Positions 44,431 to 56,460 of a stretch of 64,000 bases of DNA are shown here, piece by piece. The first letter of the stretch is position 1; every line of letters starts with the position of its first letter. The position numbers and the translations under genes were made by a program. The stretch is from Megalobrama amblycephala (lineage: Eukaryota > Chordata > Actinopteri > Cypriniformes > Xenocyprididae): NCBI RefSeq assembly GCF_018812025.1, contig NC_063052.1:27634354-27698353 (forward strand). The letters are read 5' to 3'. The notes under the pieces were generated by a model. That model had not been told where the DNA came from and searched no databases. It worked only from the letters and a program-made list of their open reading frames with translations.

Positions 44431-45142
44431 TTGCCTGTATAGAAAATTGATATAAACATATGAGAATCCATCAATATTTCTCCAAATGTGCATGCTTTTA
44501 AGCATATTAAGAAATTACGGTCAATATAAGATTTTAAGAGTCAAAATGTGAAGCTTGAGTCTTAGATCTTTTTAATGATGTATAGTTTGTCAACTGCACA
44601 TTAACATTTAGGCTATATAATATAACAAATATAGTAGCCTATATGTAATGCCATAGAGGTAGGAATGTTCAGACATTTTGCATCACAGAAATACATTATA
44701 ATTTAAAGCATATTAAAATAGAAAACCATTATTTGGTTCGAGACTAAAGATTTCTTTTAAAAACATTAGTAATGCGTTCAATCTTTTGACTGGTACTGTA
44801 ATTTAACATAGGCCAATACAAAATTTTCTTCACATGATGTGCAATAATGCGTGCATGCATGAGATCACAAAAATCATGTTTTTTTGTCAAGAGTGGACAA
44901 AATAGTGTTATATACGGCTTTCTTTGATGTATTTTCAAACAAGTCCAGCTGTGGAGTTTCAAAAGTTAAAACTGAACCTGCTGATTCATCCTCTTGTCTT
45001 TCGCCAACGACAGCAGCATGAGTTGGAAAATCCGTTGGAAAATGAGTCGAAAAATCTTTGGAAAATCCTGCTGATTTCTTATGTCTGGTGGAAATCCTTG
45101 TCCAATTTTCTTCCTATAACCACTTGGTAATGCATTAAGAAT
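44431..45142. other. No recognisable feature
   Basis: AT-rich sequence without ORFs of note or clear repeat boundaries. Confidence 0.35.
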
Positions 45143-47265
45143 TTATTCTACCAGCTTTTCCGTCAAGCGTTTCCACTGATTCCCATCGTCATTATTCAAA
45201 AGTTGCCCCAGCTTCACAATGCCATGTCTTTGTAAACATGCACACACGCTTACAGACGACAAAAGTCTTGTCTGAATCATAGGATTGAAAAACAACGGTT
45301 CCTCTCGTATCCAACTCCCAGATTCATCAATATCTCTTTCCACTTTAAAAACAGTTTTCCAAGAGTGCAACATTGACCGATAAAAGGATGTAACCTCAGA
45401 CAGATTCACTTTTTCCAGTTCCATTAAAAACAGATGTCTATCTAATTTAAGACTACTTGCTTTTTGTAAAATCATTTTCGCAGTCTGAGTCCAAGCTAAG
45501 TCCTCACAATACAGGAATCTCTGTGCTGTTTGTATTCTAAAAGCACAGATCTTACTCCGCACATCCACCAGACCTTTAACTTCCCATTTATGAGGGAGGT
45601 CGAGTGCTTCTGCACGAATCCAGTGTTCTCCACTCCAAAAGAACTCCACAAATGTCCTCTGTATTTTGCAAATAAGTTCTTCAGGTGGTTCCATTACAAT
45701 GAGTCTATGCCATAAAGTTGAGGCAGTCAGGTTATTTTCAACCAGAACTCTTCCTCTGTATGACATTAGTGGTAATATCGATTTCCATTTAAGCAGTCGG
45801 GCAGACACCTTTTCCAGCATTCCCTCCCAATTTTTATTCTGAAATTATTTATTTCCAAAAAAACAAAAAAACAAAAAACACCTAGCATTTTAAGCCCATC
45901 TCTTTCCCACAGCAATCCACCAGGTAATTCTGGAGGTCCTTGACCACTTTTCCACTGACTAATAACAAGTCCCTCCCTTATAAAAACAGTAACATCATCA
46001 GCATAAGCTGATATCGAGATTCCATGCATAATGTTTACATCAGGAAAATAAAATCCACTGAGATCCCTTCTTAGCCTACACAACAGTGGCTCAATAGCAA
46101 GGCTATATAATTGTCCAGAAAGTGGACAGCCTTGCCTAATCCCTTTTAATACAGGTATTGGTGCACTCAATCCTCCACCAGCTTTCACAATCACAAAGAC
46201 TTCAGAATATAACAGTTGGATATATGATATAAAATTCTTTCCAAAGCCACAATTTTTCAAAACTTCAAAAAGATATGTATGATTGACTCTATCAAAAGTC
46301 TTTTCTTGGTCTAATGAAAGCACACCCAGGTCAACATTATTGAATTGATTAAAATCAATTACATCTCTTAACAAAAAAAGATTATCAATAATTGTCCTAT
46401 TAGGGAAACAATACGTTTGATCTCTGTGAACTAATAATTCCAAAATATGTTTCAGCCTATTTACTAAACATTTTGATAGTATTTTATAGTCCATACACAG
46501 TAAAGAGACTGGTCTCCAGTTCTTTAGAAGGCATAAATCCCCCTTTTTAGGGAGCAAGGAAGGACTGCTCTTCGACAGCTTGTAGGAAGTAACTTATTCT
46601 TTATACTCTCTAACAATACTTCATATAAGTAATTTCCTAGTACATTCCAGAAAGTCTGATAAAACTCTGCAGGCAATCCATCAATTCCTGGAGAACAGCC
46701 ATTTGATAACTGTCTCATTGCCTCAGTAATCTCCTGAAATGTAATTAGTCTATCCAAAGAATTTTTCTGTTCATTTGTCAGCTTTGGTAGATCACTCAGC
46801 AAATCAGAAACACATTCAGGATCCCAAGTCTTAGCATAATACAAGTCCGTATAAAAATTAGCTGCCAGTTTTCTTATTTCTCCTGGGTCAGAGGTTATGG
46901 CCCCATCATGCTGGCGAAGATGGTACATTTGCTTTTGGTGGACACTTTTCTTTTCAAGATTAAAAAAATATGAGGAAGGAGCATCCATGTCTTTAATAGA
47001 GCACATTCTTGCCCTTATTAATGCTCCCTTCACTTGTTCTTGAAATAATGAACCAAGTTCTTTTTTTTTTTTCAACATAGAAGTAGAATGTAAACTGTAA
47101 TTTTGACAAAAGATTCTTATATTTGCTTTACCAACCTCCCTTCACATATGCAAATTTTCTAAAGAAACCTTTTTAACTTCCAGTCATTCCAAAAAATAAA
47201 AAAAATTCACAAAATAGAGCATCCTGATGGGGTTCTTCTCCATTTCTTAGCATTCCTTAACTTTA
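45143..47265 (-). pseudogene. Tx1/L1-clade LINE relic (reverse transcriptase), truncated and frame-shifted
   Basis: Three overlapping minus-strand reading frames follow in order. 47078-46524 has 'DAPSSYFFNLEKK' and 'SPGIDGLPAEFYQTFW'. 46557-45930 has 'NWRPVSLLCMDYKILSKCL', 'SLDQEKTFDRVNH', 'GIRQGCPLSGQLYSLAIEP' and 'ISAYADDVTVFI'. 45820-45143 has 'YRGRVLVENNLTASTLWHR' and 'RTFVEFFWSG'. The YADD catalytic motif is intact, but there are frame breaks near 46550 and between 45930 and 45820. Spacing and motifs fit the Tx1 group. Weak coding continues upstream to about 47265. The endonuclease and 3' tail were not found. Confidence 0.9.
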
Positions 47266-47453
47266 ATAAGTGCTTCACACGCTCTGGTCCATTATTGGGT
47301 GCATATACTGTACATTTATCAATACGAACACAGATCCCTCATATTCCATCTTTACCAGCAATATTCTTCCTTTTATAATTTCTTCTACAACCAAAATATT
47401 AATTTCTTCAGAAAACAGAATGGCTATGCCAGCACTTGTATTTGTCCCATGAC

Positions 47454-47714
47454 TTAAAGGGTTAGTTCACCCAAAAATGAAAATTCTGTCATTTATTACT
47501 CACCCTCCTGCCGTTCCACACCGTAAGACCTTCGTTCATCATCGGAACACAAATTAAGATATTTTTGATGAAATCCGATGGCTCAGTGAGGCCTCCATAG
47601 CCAGCAATGACACTTCCTCTCTCAAGATCCATAAAGGTACTAAAACATATTTAAATCAGTTATATGTTTTTAGTACATTATTGGGTCTTGAGAGAGGGAA
47701 ATGTCATTGCTGGC
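47454..47714. mobile_element. Angel-like cyprinid MITE, copy 1
   Basis: It starts 'TTAAAGGGTTAGTTCACCCA', the well-known terminus of a MITE very abundant in zebrafish and carps (I recall it as Angel-like). It contains an imperfect inverted repeat around 'CTCAAGATCCATAAAGGTAC'. A second copy is at 57861. Confidence 0.7.
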
Positions 47715-47921
47715 TCATTTTATGGGGACAGGGAGCGCGAGATTTAAAGGGGCAGCAGCCTGAATCGGTGCATAGTTAATGATGCCCCAAAATAGGCAGT
47801 TAAAAAAAAATTACTTAAAAAAACTCTATGGGGTATTTTGAGCTGAAACTTCACAGACACATTCAGGGGACACCTTAGACTTATATTACATCTTGTGAAA
47901 GAATGTTCTAGGGCACCTTTA
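47715..47921. mobile_element. 3' fragment of the TTAA-family element
   Basis: 'GATGCCCCAAAATAGGCAGT' through 'TTCTAGGGCACCTTTAA' matches the right end of the 7541 element. Confidence 0.75.
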
Positions 47922-48559
47922 ACTAAAATAATGTTTATATATCATATTTTCTGGCTAGTTTAGTTTTTTATAATACATGTACTGCTCACACGCTGCTTGC
48001 GCTTGCAGAGTGAAACAGGCGTGAAGGTACATTTTAGGCGGCTTTCGGTGCAGTCAAGTAAATGATAAAAAATTGGGTGTGAGGGTTAAGTGTTCTCGAT
48101 GTTCAAAGTCAATAATTAAACGTCAATCTGACACTGACAATCATCAGTGACAACTGGAGATTCACCCGTAGTCAAAAAGCAAAAGACTTTGGACTGTGGA
48201 GTGACTACAGAAATTGAAATCTAAATACAATATAAATAAATCTAAGTACACTAAATACACATAGCGTGCGTATCAATCAGCTCCCTAGTTCAGTAGTCAG
48301 GGCACTGATCAGGGAATCGGCCACATTCATTTACATGATATACTGATTCACGACCTAGGGAGCTGATTGAAACGTAGGGATAGTCACGCAATGCTGATGT
48401 TGTTAACATTTACAATTTGAAAACAATATAACAGTAATAATAATTTGCATGGTTTGGCATGATCCGAGCTAAGCAATCGTTTGATTTAATCATCATTGGC
48501 AGCGCGATTTATTGTAGACCTAATGCCTTTTTTCCTCAGTTGGTCAGAACAAAAGTGGC
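47922..48559. other. No gene; contains one short MITE
   Basis: Apart from the palindromic MITE at 48273-48370, nothing could be assigned. Confidence 0.35.
48273..48370. mobile_element. Short palindromic MITE
   Basis: 'TCAATCAGCTCCCTAG' at 48273 is exactly inverted at 48355-48370. Confidence 0.7.
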
Positions 48560-49105
48560 AGACATGTTACTTACTTGTTCAGATGATATTTTCCAGTGAA
48601 AAATCTTATATTGGTCATACTTTCCTACTTCCCTCCTACTTCCACTCACTCTTATGAGTCTACACTCCTATGAGAAGCCTACGCTCATTAAAGGAGCGAA
48701 GGCTTGTGGTACCATCACAGAGAGCCACGAAATCACTCTCTAGGACATTCTCATTCACTGTCCCTTGCTGGTGGAATGATCTTCCTGCCTTCATCCGGAA
48801 TGCTGGATCCCTGGCAATATTCAAAAGACAGCTGAAAACTCATCTCTTTCGTGAGCACTTAACCTCATCTTTAAAAAAAACAAAAAAAACAAAACCTTCT
48901 TATTCTTATCCTTTCACTTCCTCTAATCCCTCTCTATTGTATCTTATGATACTCTGAGCACTGCCTATAACTTGTATTATGAGCACTTCTTGTCTATTTG
49001 CCTCGTCATGACGACTCGCTTGTTGTATTCCTCACTTGTAAGTCGCTTTGGATAAAAGCGTCTGCCAAATGAATAAATGTAAATGTAAATGTAATGTAAA
49101 TGTAC
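48560..49105 (+). pseudogene. 3' end of a LINE-2-type retrotransposon
   Basis: The ORF 48670-48957 encodes 'RLVVPSQRATKSLSRTFSFT' followed by 'PCWWNDLPAFIRNA' and 'FKRQLKTHLF', the C-terminus of L2/CR1-type polymerases. It is followed by the 3' UTR 'AAGTCGCTTTGGATAAAAGC' and a short (TGTAAA)n tail at about 49075-49100, the characteristic 3' end of these LINEs. The reverse transcriptase core is missing. Confidence 0.82.
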
Positions 49106-49419
49106 TTTCAAGACATAGAATCTGTGATTCTGAAATACAGTATCCACACGAGTGCGGTGACTGACAGCAAACATTAGATTCATCCGTGCTGAGCCATGCC
49201 GATGCACAACCCACTTACAGATAAGTGTTCCGCATATGACTGCAATTGCAGGTTTCAAACAGAGATGGTGACAAAGAGGATAAATGGCGGACTGCAGCTT
49301 TAAATGAAAATAACAAAAGTAGTTGTCAACTTTGGCATTAGAACCGGCTGAAATGTTTTGAAATCCCTTGTATCCTACCTAATCGGAAAAAAAAAAAATC
49401 CAGTCTTTCGCTCGATCTG

Positions 49420-49502
49420 CCTACACCTTCCCTATTCAACTTACAGAAAAAAACAGAACTGGCGGCGTGTTCATTCCGTAAATTGAATAGGGAAGGCGTA
49501 GG
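49420..49502. mobile_element. Short palindromic MITE
   Basis: 'CCTACACCTTCCCTATTCAA' is inverted at the right end ('TTGAATAGGGAAGGCGTAGG') with one mismatch. Confidence 0.75.
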
Positions 49503-49589
49503 ACATACAGCATAAGCTTTTTGAAGAATACTGAAAGCAGAAACACATGCAAGGTGATCATTTGTATTTGTATTTTTGTAGAAAATGAC

Positions 49590-49846
49590 CAATCGTTTCG
49601 CTAGATAAGACCCTTATTCCTCATCTGGTATCGTTTAAAGCCCTTTGAAGCTGCACTGAAACTGTAATTTTGACCATTTCAACCATCTGGAGGCCATTGA
49701 AGTCCACTATAAGGAGAAAAATCCTGGAATGTTTTCATCAAAAACCTTCATTTCTTTTCGACTGAAGAAAGAAAGACATGAACATCTTGGATGACATGAA
49801 TAAATTATCAGGAAAATTTTATTTGAAAGTGGACTAATCCTTTAAA
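49590..49846. repeat. Fragment of an abundant cyprinid DNA-transposon repeat
   Basis: It ends 'GGACTAATCCTTTAA' after 'GACATGAACATCTTGGATGA', which I recognise as the far end of a common zebrafish-type MITE. The segment at 49985-50110 repeats part of it ('GAAGAAACATCTTGGATG'). Confidence 0.55.
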
Positions 49847-50210
49847 CTATGCTAGAGCGTGTATTAGAGGTAAAAAATGATATAAATACTGTTCGGTTTC
49901 TCGCACAAACCGATCATTTCATGTCTTAGGACATCAATGTGTCGTCATGAGCCGCAGGGTTTAATTTGGATTTGTCTGTGCATGTTTTTTTGACTCTCAT
50001 AGATTGTGTTCCCATTGACATGCATTATACGGGTGACAGACGGCAACGGTTGGAGTTAAAAATCATAATTTGTGTTCTACTGAAGAAACATCTTGGATGC
50101 CCTGGGGGTAAGCAGATAAACAACTATCCCTTCAAGCAAACTGTCCTGAATTTTTTAACTTAGGTGTTTGTCCAACTTCTTAGAGGAGTTTTGACCAATT
50201 AGGTATCGTG

Positions 50211-50424
50211 GTAACACTTTATTTTAATGTGTCCTTGCTACACCTTGTTACATGTATTTACTATATTATTAACTATAAATTAGGCATAATTACATGTAAC
50301 TGACTATAAACCAACCCCTAATCCTACCCTAACCCTATAGTAAGTACATGTAGTTAATTATTATTACTCAGTACTTAAATGTATAATTACACTGTAATAG
50401 GGACACATTAAAATAAAGTGTAAC
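50211..50424. mobile_element. MITE with 'GTAACACTTTATTTTAATGT' ends
   Basis: The left terminus is complementary to 'ACATTAAAATAAAGTGTAAC' at the right. 214 bp, no ORF. Confidence 0.85.
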
Positions 50425-51164
50425 TGGTATCGTCTTTGGTTCAGAGGTGACTTTCTGCATTGTAACTGTTGTTATGATTATGTATCAGATGACACAACAT
50501 ATTATAATGTTGTTTATAAGGCATTATTCATGCATTATAAATACAGGCTTCATAGAAAGTGTTTCTGATTTTTCTTTTTATTGGTGGCATTTTAGTCTAT
50601 TCAATTTAAACATCATCTATGTTATTAAGAAGAATAAAACACACAAGCGACACTTGATTTATAAGCTGTTTTCCTCATGGGGGCTGATATTTTCTCCCCA
50701 CAATGTCAAAAACAATTCAGGTTTTACTATCCATTGGACATTTGGTCTCCACGTCAAAAGGAATATCTGGAATACACACAAAAATTCTATAAATTTTGTA
50801 CATTCTCTGCAGTTTCACTCCTTGTATGTATTCATGTGTGTTGGAATATTGCTTTTGGAAAGCTGAACATCAGTTCACTGGATATGTATCACTGGAATTT
50901 TTATTCTCAGTACATTATCAGTTTATGTGGGTTTATATAATCTTTCAAAATGCTGTTTATCTGAATTTCAGACAAGATTAAAGACCACATGAGCACTTCA
51001 AAGTGTTTGAAATTATTACACAAGTTTCTTTTTTTTCTGTCTGTAAGATTATGAGAAGGATCATTTAGTTAAAGTGACCGTAATTACAGGCAAAATATCA
51101 TTTATTTCCAGTTTCTGTGGTTTCCAATCGGAATAAATCCAGATTCAGAAATAATGAACTATTT
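50425..51164. other. No supported gene
   Basis: A 139-codon plus-strand ORF at 50447-50866 is AT-rich and shows no domain or splice context. I regard it as fortuitous. Confidence 0.35.
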
Positions 51165-51568
51165 ATTTATTTACACAGTCATTCTTTGTGTGACATGAAT
51201 CAGTGTGTGTTCAGGGTCTGATCTGTTTACACATCCTGGCGGCATTTATGATGAAGCAAACAAATAAAAAAAAAAGTCAGCTGGCAAATGGGTGGAGATA
51301 AATACATTAACATAGTCCCCTCGTTTATACAATAACACCTAGATTGTACATTAGGATACTTTAATATAAAGTTCACCACAATTCAGTTCAGTTTATAATG
51401 TCAGTTGAGACCAAACACGACATAGTTGCATGTTAGAAAATACTAGTAGATATATAATATGTAGTGGAAAGCACATGTGTCCTGTGAAGTAAGGGGAAAC
51501 AGATATGTCATAAAACACCCTACTAAAACAACTGACAATTCTGTCATCATTTACTTGCTTTAATACAC

Positions 51569-51610
51569 ATTGCCCGCCGTGCACAGTTGTCCTAAAGCAA
51601 CCAGAGTGGT
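51569..51610. repeat. Terminal scrap of the 2561-4352 repeat family
   Basis: 'CATTGCCCGCCGTGCACAGT' and the following 'CTAAAGCAACCAGAGTGG' parallel 4268-4308. Confidence 0.6.
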
Positions 51611-52862
51611 GAATGAAGAGTAAAATGAGAACAGGAAATGGATGTACTCATACAAACAGTAGTATTACATACAGTGTACTTTTCTACTCTGCATATGAAC
51701 CAAAACAGAAAACTTTCACAGAACCAGCCTATAAAAACAATCCAATCTTTCCAATCTTTATCAAGATAAATGCTTACCATACGCCATAATAAGCTCACTG
51801 CATTAATGCACTTCCACCAAATGACTTGTGCACATTTATTTACATTGCTAATGCTGACAACAATATGGATCTTCAAGATGGAAATTTGAAAAATTATTCA
51901 TTTTGTAAAAATTCCTTAGGCTGCTTGTGTTTGAAAAGACTATTTTCTTTTCTTTATATTTTCTTCTCTTTGTTCTGTAAAGCTGTGCAACAATGTACAT
52001 TGTAAAAGATGATGTACAAATGAATTGAAATTAAATTGTAATATAATTTAATATAATATTAAAATATAATTTGCTTTGGATTAACGCATCTGTGTAAAAG
52101 TGTAAATGTAAAATTGATTGAAGTCTCTGACAGAACATATGAGTGAGTAATAATTAACAAAGGTAAAAACTCAGCTCACATTATGATCCTGTAAAACAAG
52201 CCAATGTCAACATTATCATGAGTGCATGAATTTTTATACGTGTCATTAAATTTATTTAAGTTGATAAGTTTTGTGCATTTATTCAGTTTTACATCTGTTG
52301 ATACAGGATGTTGTTGCATGTGGAGAAAAAAATAACATTTAAAGGGACATTTTGTGGATTCAACACAAGTTGAACTTTATCAGCAACATTTGTGGCATGA
52401 TATCAATCACCAGAGAAAAAAATGTCAATTTGTTCTTTAGTTGAAAAAAAAAAAAGGCACTTACAATGGAAATAAATGGGCCAAGTAGTAAACATTAAAA
52501 TACACACTGTTTCAATAGTATAGCCACAAGGCTTAATCTTTATATATGTAAACATCACTTTCTAACTTTTTTTTTTCTGTATAAATTTATATCCAATGTT
52601 TCCTCTTTTTTTTGTCATAACATTAAGCTGATAAACCTGGTAACTGTTGTAAGATATGCACATGGATACCAGAGAGTGGAGTGACCATCTATATCAGAGG
52701 TCAGAAATATATCAGAGGTCGAGATAATCACTGACGTGACAATAACTAATGTATTTAATTTAACTCAAACTTGGATGTACATTTTGAGGTAAATATTACT
52801 TACTGTAACACAGCCTTTTATTAAGTAATTGTAGGTTAAATAAATATTAATAAAGTAAATAA

Positions 52863-52868
<6 letters not shown>

Positions 52869-52911
<43 letters not shown>
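52869..52911. repeat. (TA)n microsatellite
   Basis: About 43 bp of TA dinucleotides upstream of the C1q gene. Confidence 0.9.
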
Positions 52912-52916
<5 letters not shown>

Positions 52917-53117
52917 TTTTTAAATAAAATTAATAAAAAGAGATGAATCAAGTTATTTTCTGTTGAGATCAACATAGTGTCACAAATGTCATGACTTTAT
53001 GACTAGAGCTAAACATCTGCTGAACATTCCTTTAATTATGATTAACAATTAACTTGAATTACTTTTTATTATCTGGAGCACTATAAATCATGAGTAAAAG
53101 ACAGTAAATCAGGACAC

Positions 53118-53124
53118 TATAAAA
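53118..53124 (+). promoter_or_regulatory. TATA box of the C1q gene
   Basis: TATAAAA 60 bp before the start codon, in 'GGACACTATAAAAGGAACAT'. The same block precedes the copy at 63754, so the promoter is conserved between the paralogues. Confidence 0.75.
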
Positions 53125-53405
53125 GGAACATGAGAGGCTGTGAGGATGACAGAGCAAGAGCTGGACACAAACATCAGTGAAGAATGAAGGCTTTAGTATG
53201 TATACTGCTGCTGTTGGAAACCTTTGTGTTTGTCGTCCAGCAGCAGGTAGATGGAGGACTCAATGAGAATGAGATCAGTCAACAGATCAGCTCTGAGGAC
53301 GGAAGACAGAATCCACCTCAAACAGACACTTTGAGAGATGAAGCTTCAACTGACAGCCAACAATACTGTGATCTGGGCATCCCTGAAATCCATGCAGCAC
53401 TGAGA

Positions 53406-53699
53406 GAACTGACCGCCACCGTTACAGAGCAGAAAGCAAACATCAGAGAACTGACCGCCACCGTTACAGAGCAGAAAGCAAACATCAGAGAACTGACCGC
53501 CACCGTTACAGAGCAGAAAGGAAACATCAGAGAACTGACCGCCACCGTTACAGAGCAGAAAGGAAACATCAGAGAACTGACCGCCACCGTTACAGAGCAG
53601 AAAGCAAACATCAGATAACTGACCGTCACAGTTACAGAGCAGAAAGCAAACATCAGAGAACTGACCACCACCGTTACAGAGCAGAAAGAAAACATCAGA
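53406..53699 (+). repeat. Coding VNTR: seven 42-bp units
   Basis: Exact or near-exact 42-bp repeats, each starting GAACTGACCGCCACC (unit 6 starts TAACTGACCGTCACA). Each encodes two heptads. High identity among units 1-5 implies recent unequal exchange or slippage. Confidence 0.95.
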
Positions 53700-53817
53700 G
53701 CTTTAGAGACGCAACTCAGGGATGAGATGAACAAGAAAAATGAAGGTACTTCACCAAAACATTCACTCTTATCAATGATCCTCAAAGTAAAACAAATGTA
53801 TATGTTAGTGTAAAGTT

Positions 53818-56460
53818 ACGGTGGCGCATTGCTGGCACATACATATTATTTTTTTCCACTCAATTATGTCGTTCAAACGACATCTTTTCTCGTTCACACG
53901 ACATACTATTTCGTTCAAACGACATCTTTTCTCGTTCAAACGACATCTTTTCTCGTTCAAACGACATCTTTTGTCGTTAAAACCATATATTTTGTACATG
54001 ACGTGTATGAGAAATACCTTTATCTGATCTATAATAGAGAATTTATATAGCCTAGATCAGTGCCTTTATCACACTTCCGCACTCGAAAAGCAGAACCATA
54101 TAGTATAAAATACCTTTTGATGCCTGGATCGATGGCAGTGCAGAGTAATGAACACAATATTATTGTTTTATTGGCCTATATGCAGTTTCTAATAGCCTAA
54201 TAAAGCACAATTTTATCATTTAGCATTCCTTATTTTCTGGAAAATATAGGTTTATTGGCCTCAATGAGTCTGAGACTCCCGGTCAGAGATTGTGAAAACA
54301 AGATACAGGAATAAATAGCCTATTCTTATATAGCTAGGCATACACGAAATATATTAAACCTAAATAATTTACATAATAGAATATGAACGAAAAAAACTGC
54401 GACAAGTAGACCATCTATATGATGAGTCTATTCATTCATTTTTGAGAAGCAAGTTCACGGAAAGGAATTGCTTGTCTTTATTTTTCAAGCAATGTTATTG
54501 TGAGTGTATAAAAATAATAGTTATACCTGCCGATTCGAATGGTGTTACTCTTATGACCATAAATGTCTGAGTATTTTAATTGTTTCCGCTTTTATAAGAA
54601 AATTCAAATGAACGCGCCGGCGCCTCACGCGCACACACAGCATAGGCATCTGTTAGTCTAGCTACTTGACATCGCAGCCTATTGTCAAAATAAACGAATT
54701 ATATTGGCATTCATTAGCTAACATATATTTTATATGGCTAATATTTACTTTTTAACAATTTTTCCAATACATATAATCTTTTAAACACTATTTTTTTTAC
54801 CTTTGCATTTGTGCAGTAAAATTAACTTGAATGAATATTATCACAAAATTTAGCAATTTTAGGCTGTTGTTGTTTCGCTTAAAATATAGGTTAATGAATG
54901 CCAATATAATTTGTTTATTTTATAATTATATTTTGCATAGAACAATTTAAAGGATTTGTTGTGGAAATAGCCTGAAATGCATGTTTTGCATATTTTTTGT
55001 AAAAAAATTTTACCGGCAGGCCCGGCTCCAGGTTGGCATTTTAATCCCATAGGGTGCATCACTACGTAGGCTATTTTAGTTCCCCTCATGCTACAAATCT
55101 TTTCAATTTAATGGTATTCAGAAAAACGGAACAAGAATGAAAAATATAATATATAAACTTCAAGCCAAAACAAATTAATTTAAAGCTAAACTGAAATAGA
55201 AACCCATTTGGCATAAATCCAAATGTGCACTAGCTATGTTTTTGGATGCTAAATAGCCTATAGCCTATTTATTATTTAAACGCTCTGATTATACACAGAC
55301 TATAAATTAGCAGAGTAACTTTTTCTATATTTGGCTGACTGTATTTTATTTTGACAATAAACAGGCTGCGATGTTAAGTAGCTACTAAAACTGAGCCTTG
55401 TGTGTGCGCGTGAGGCGCCGGCGCGTTCATTTGAATTTTCTTATAAAAGCGTAAACAATTAAAATACTCAGACATTTATGGTCATAAGAGTAACACCATT
55501 CGAATCTGTGAAGATATAACTATTATTTTTGTACACTCACAGTAACATTGCTTTAAAAATAAAGACAAGCAATTCCTTTCCGTGAACTTGCTTCTCAAAA
55601 ATGAATCAAAACTCATCATATAGATAGTCTACTTGTCGCAGTTTGTTATATATAGCCTAAAACTAAACCCATGGGATTTTTTTTCTTCATTCTAATTTCG
55701 TTTAATTCTAATTTAACAATCTTGTTGGTTAATGAAAGGATCGCATCGGTTGAAGGGCAGGGGGAAAAAAAACAAAATTATATTAAAAATCTCATTTTCA
55801 ACTAATATTTATATTTTCTCATATTTCAGCGTAAATATTTTTAATAGTTTATTTATTTATTTTAGTTAACTAAAGGCTAATAACCTTGCCTAGGCAAAAC
55901 ATCCACAGAACTGCAGTACAGTCAATTTTCCACCTGTTAAGCCATGAATATTTACAAATATTCACAAATTATTTAATGCCGCCTGAGACACAATCTCTGA
56001 CCGGGAGTCTCAGACTCATTGAGGCCAATAAACCTATATTTTCCAGAAAATAAGGAATGCTAAATGATAAAATTGTGCTTTATTAGGCTATTAGAAACTG
56101 CATATAGGCCAATAAAACAATAATATTGTGTTCATTACTCTGCACTGCCATTGATCCAGGCATCAAAAGGTATTTTATACTATATTTGCTTCTGCTTTTC
56201 GAGTGCGGAAGTGTGATAAAGGCACTGATCTAGGCTATATAAATTCTCTATTATAGATCAGATAAAGGTATTTCTCGTACACGTCATGTACAAAATATGT
56301 GGTTTTAATGACAAAAGATGTCGTTTTAACGACATAAATATTTTGTTTGAACGACATATGTCGTTTGAACGAGAAAAGATGTTGTTTGAACGACATAATA
56401 TGTCGTGTGAACGAGAAAAGATGTAAAAATAATATGTATGTGGCAGCTATGCGCCACCGT
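53818..56460. mobile_element. Foldback transposon with inverted arms of about 0.9-1.1 kb, in C1q intron 1
   Basis: It runs from 'ACGGTGGCGCATTGCTGG' to its complement at 56460, flanked by GTAAAGTT / ATAAAGTT (7 of 8 match). The left arm (to about 54700) and right arm (from about 55350) are inverted copies, for example 'GAGTCTGAGACTCCCGGTCA' at 54269 and its complement at about 55997. The outer ends hold arrays of the palindromic word GTCGTTCAAACGAC alternating with ATCTTTTCTC. A second hairpin occurs in the loop (54691 against 54891). No transposase ORF. Confidence 0.88.

Larger units (their letters stand above)
51165..53183. repeat. Upstream region of C1q copy 1, duplicated at 59164-63753
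   Basis: Blocks at 51168, 51295, 52140, 52325, 52510, 52625 and 53060 recur in order at 59167, 60115, 60238, 60470, 60900, 61005 and 63630, with interruptions by LTR and MITE insertions in the second copy. A scrap of the 2561-family terminus lies at 51569-51610 and a (TA)n run at 52869-52911. Confidence 0.8.

Noticed and set aside
50447..50866. 139-codon plus-strand ORF
   Set aside because: AT-rich composition, no domain and no splice or promoter context; two other frames are equally open.
53318..53785. 155-codon minus-strand ORF opposite the C1q repeat
   Set aside because: It is a shadow of the 42-bp coding repeat; the plus strand has the signal peptide, promoter and matching exons.
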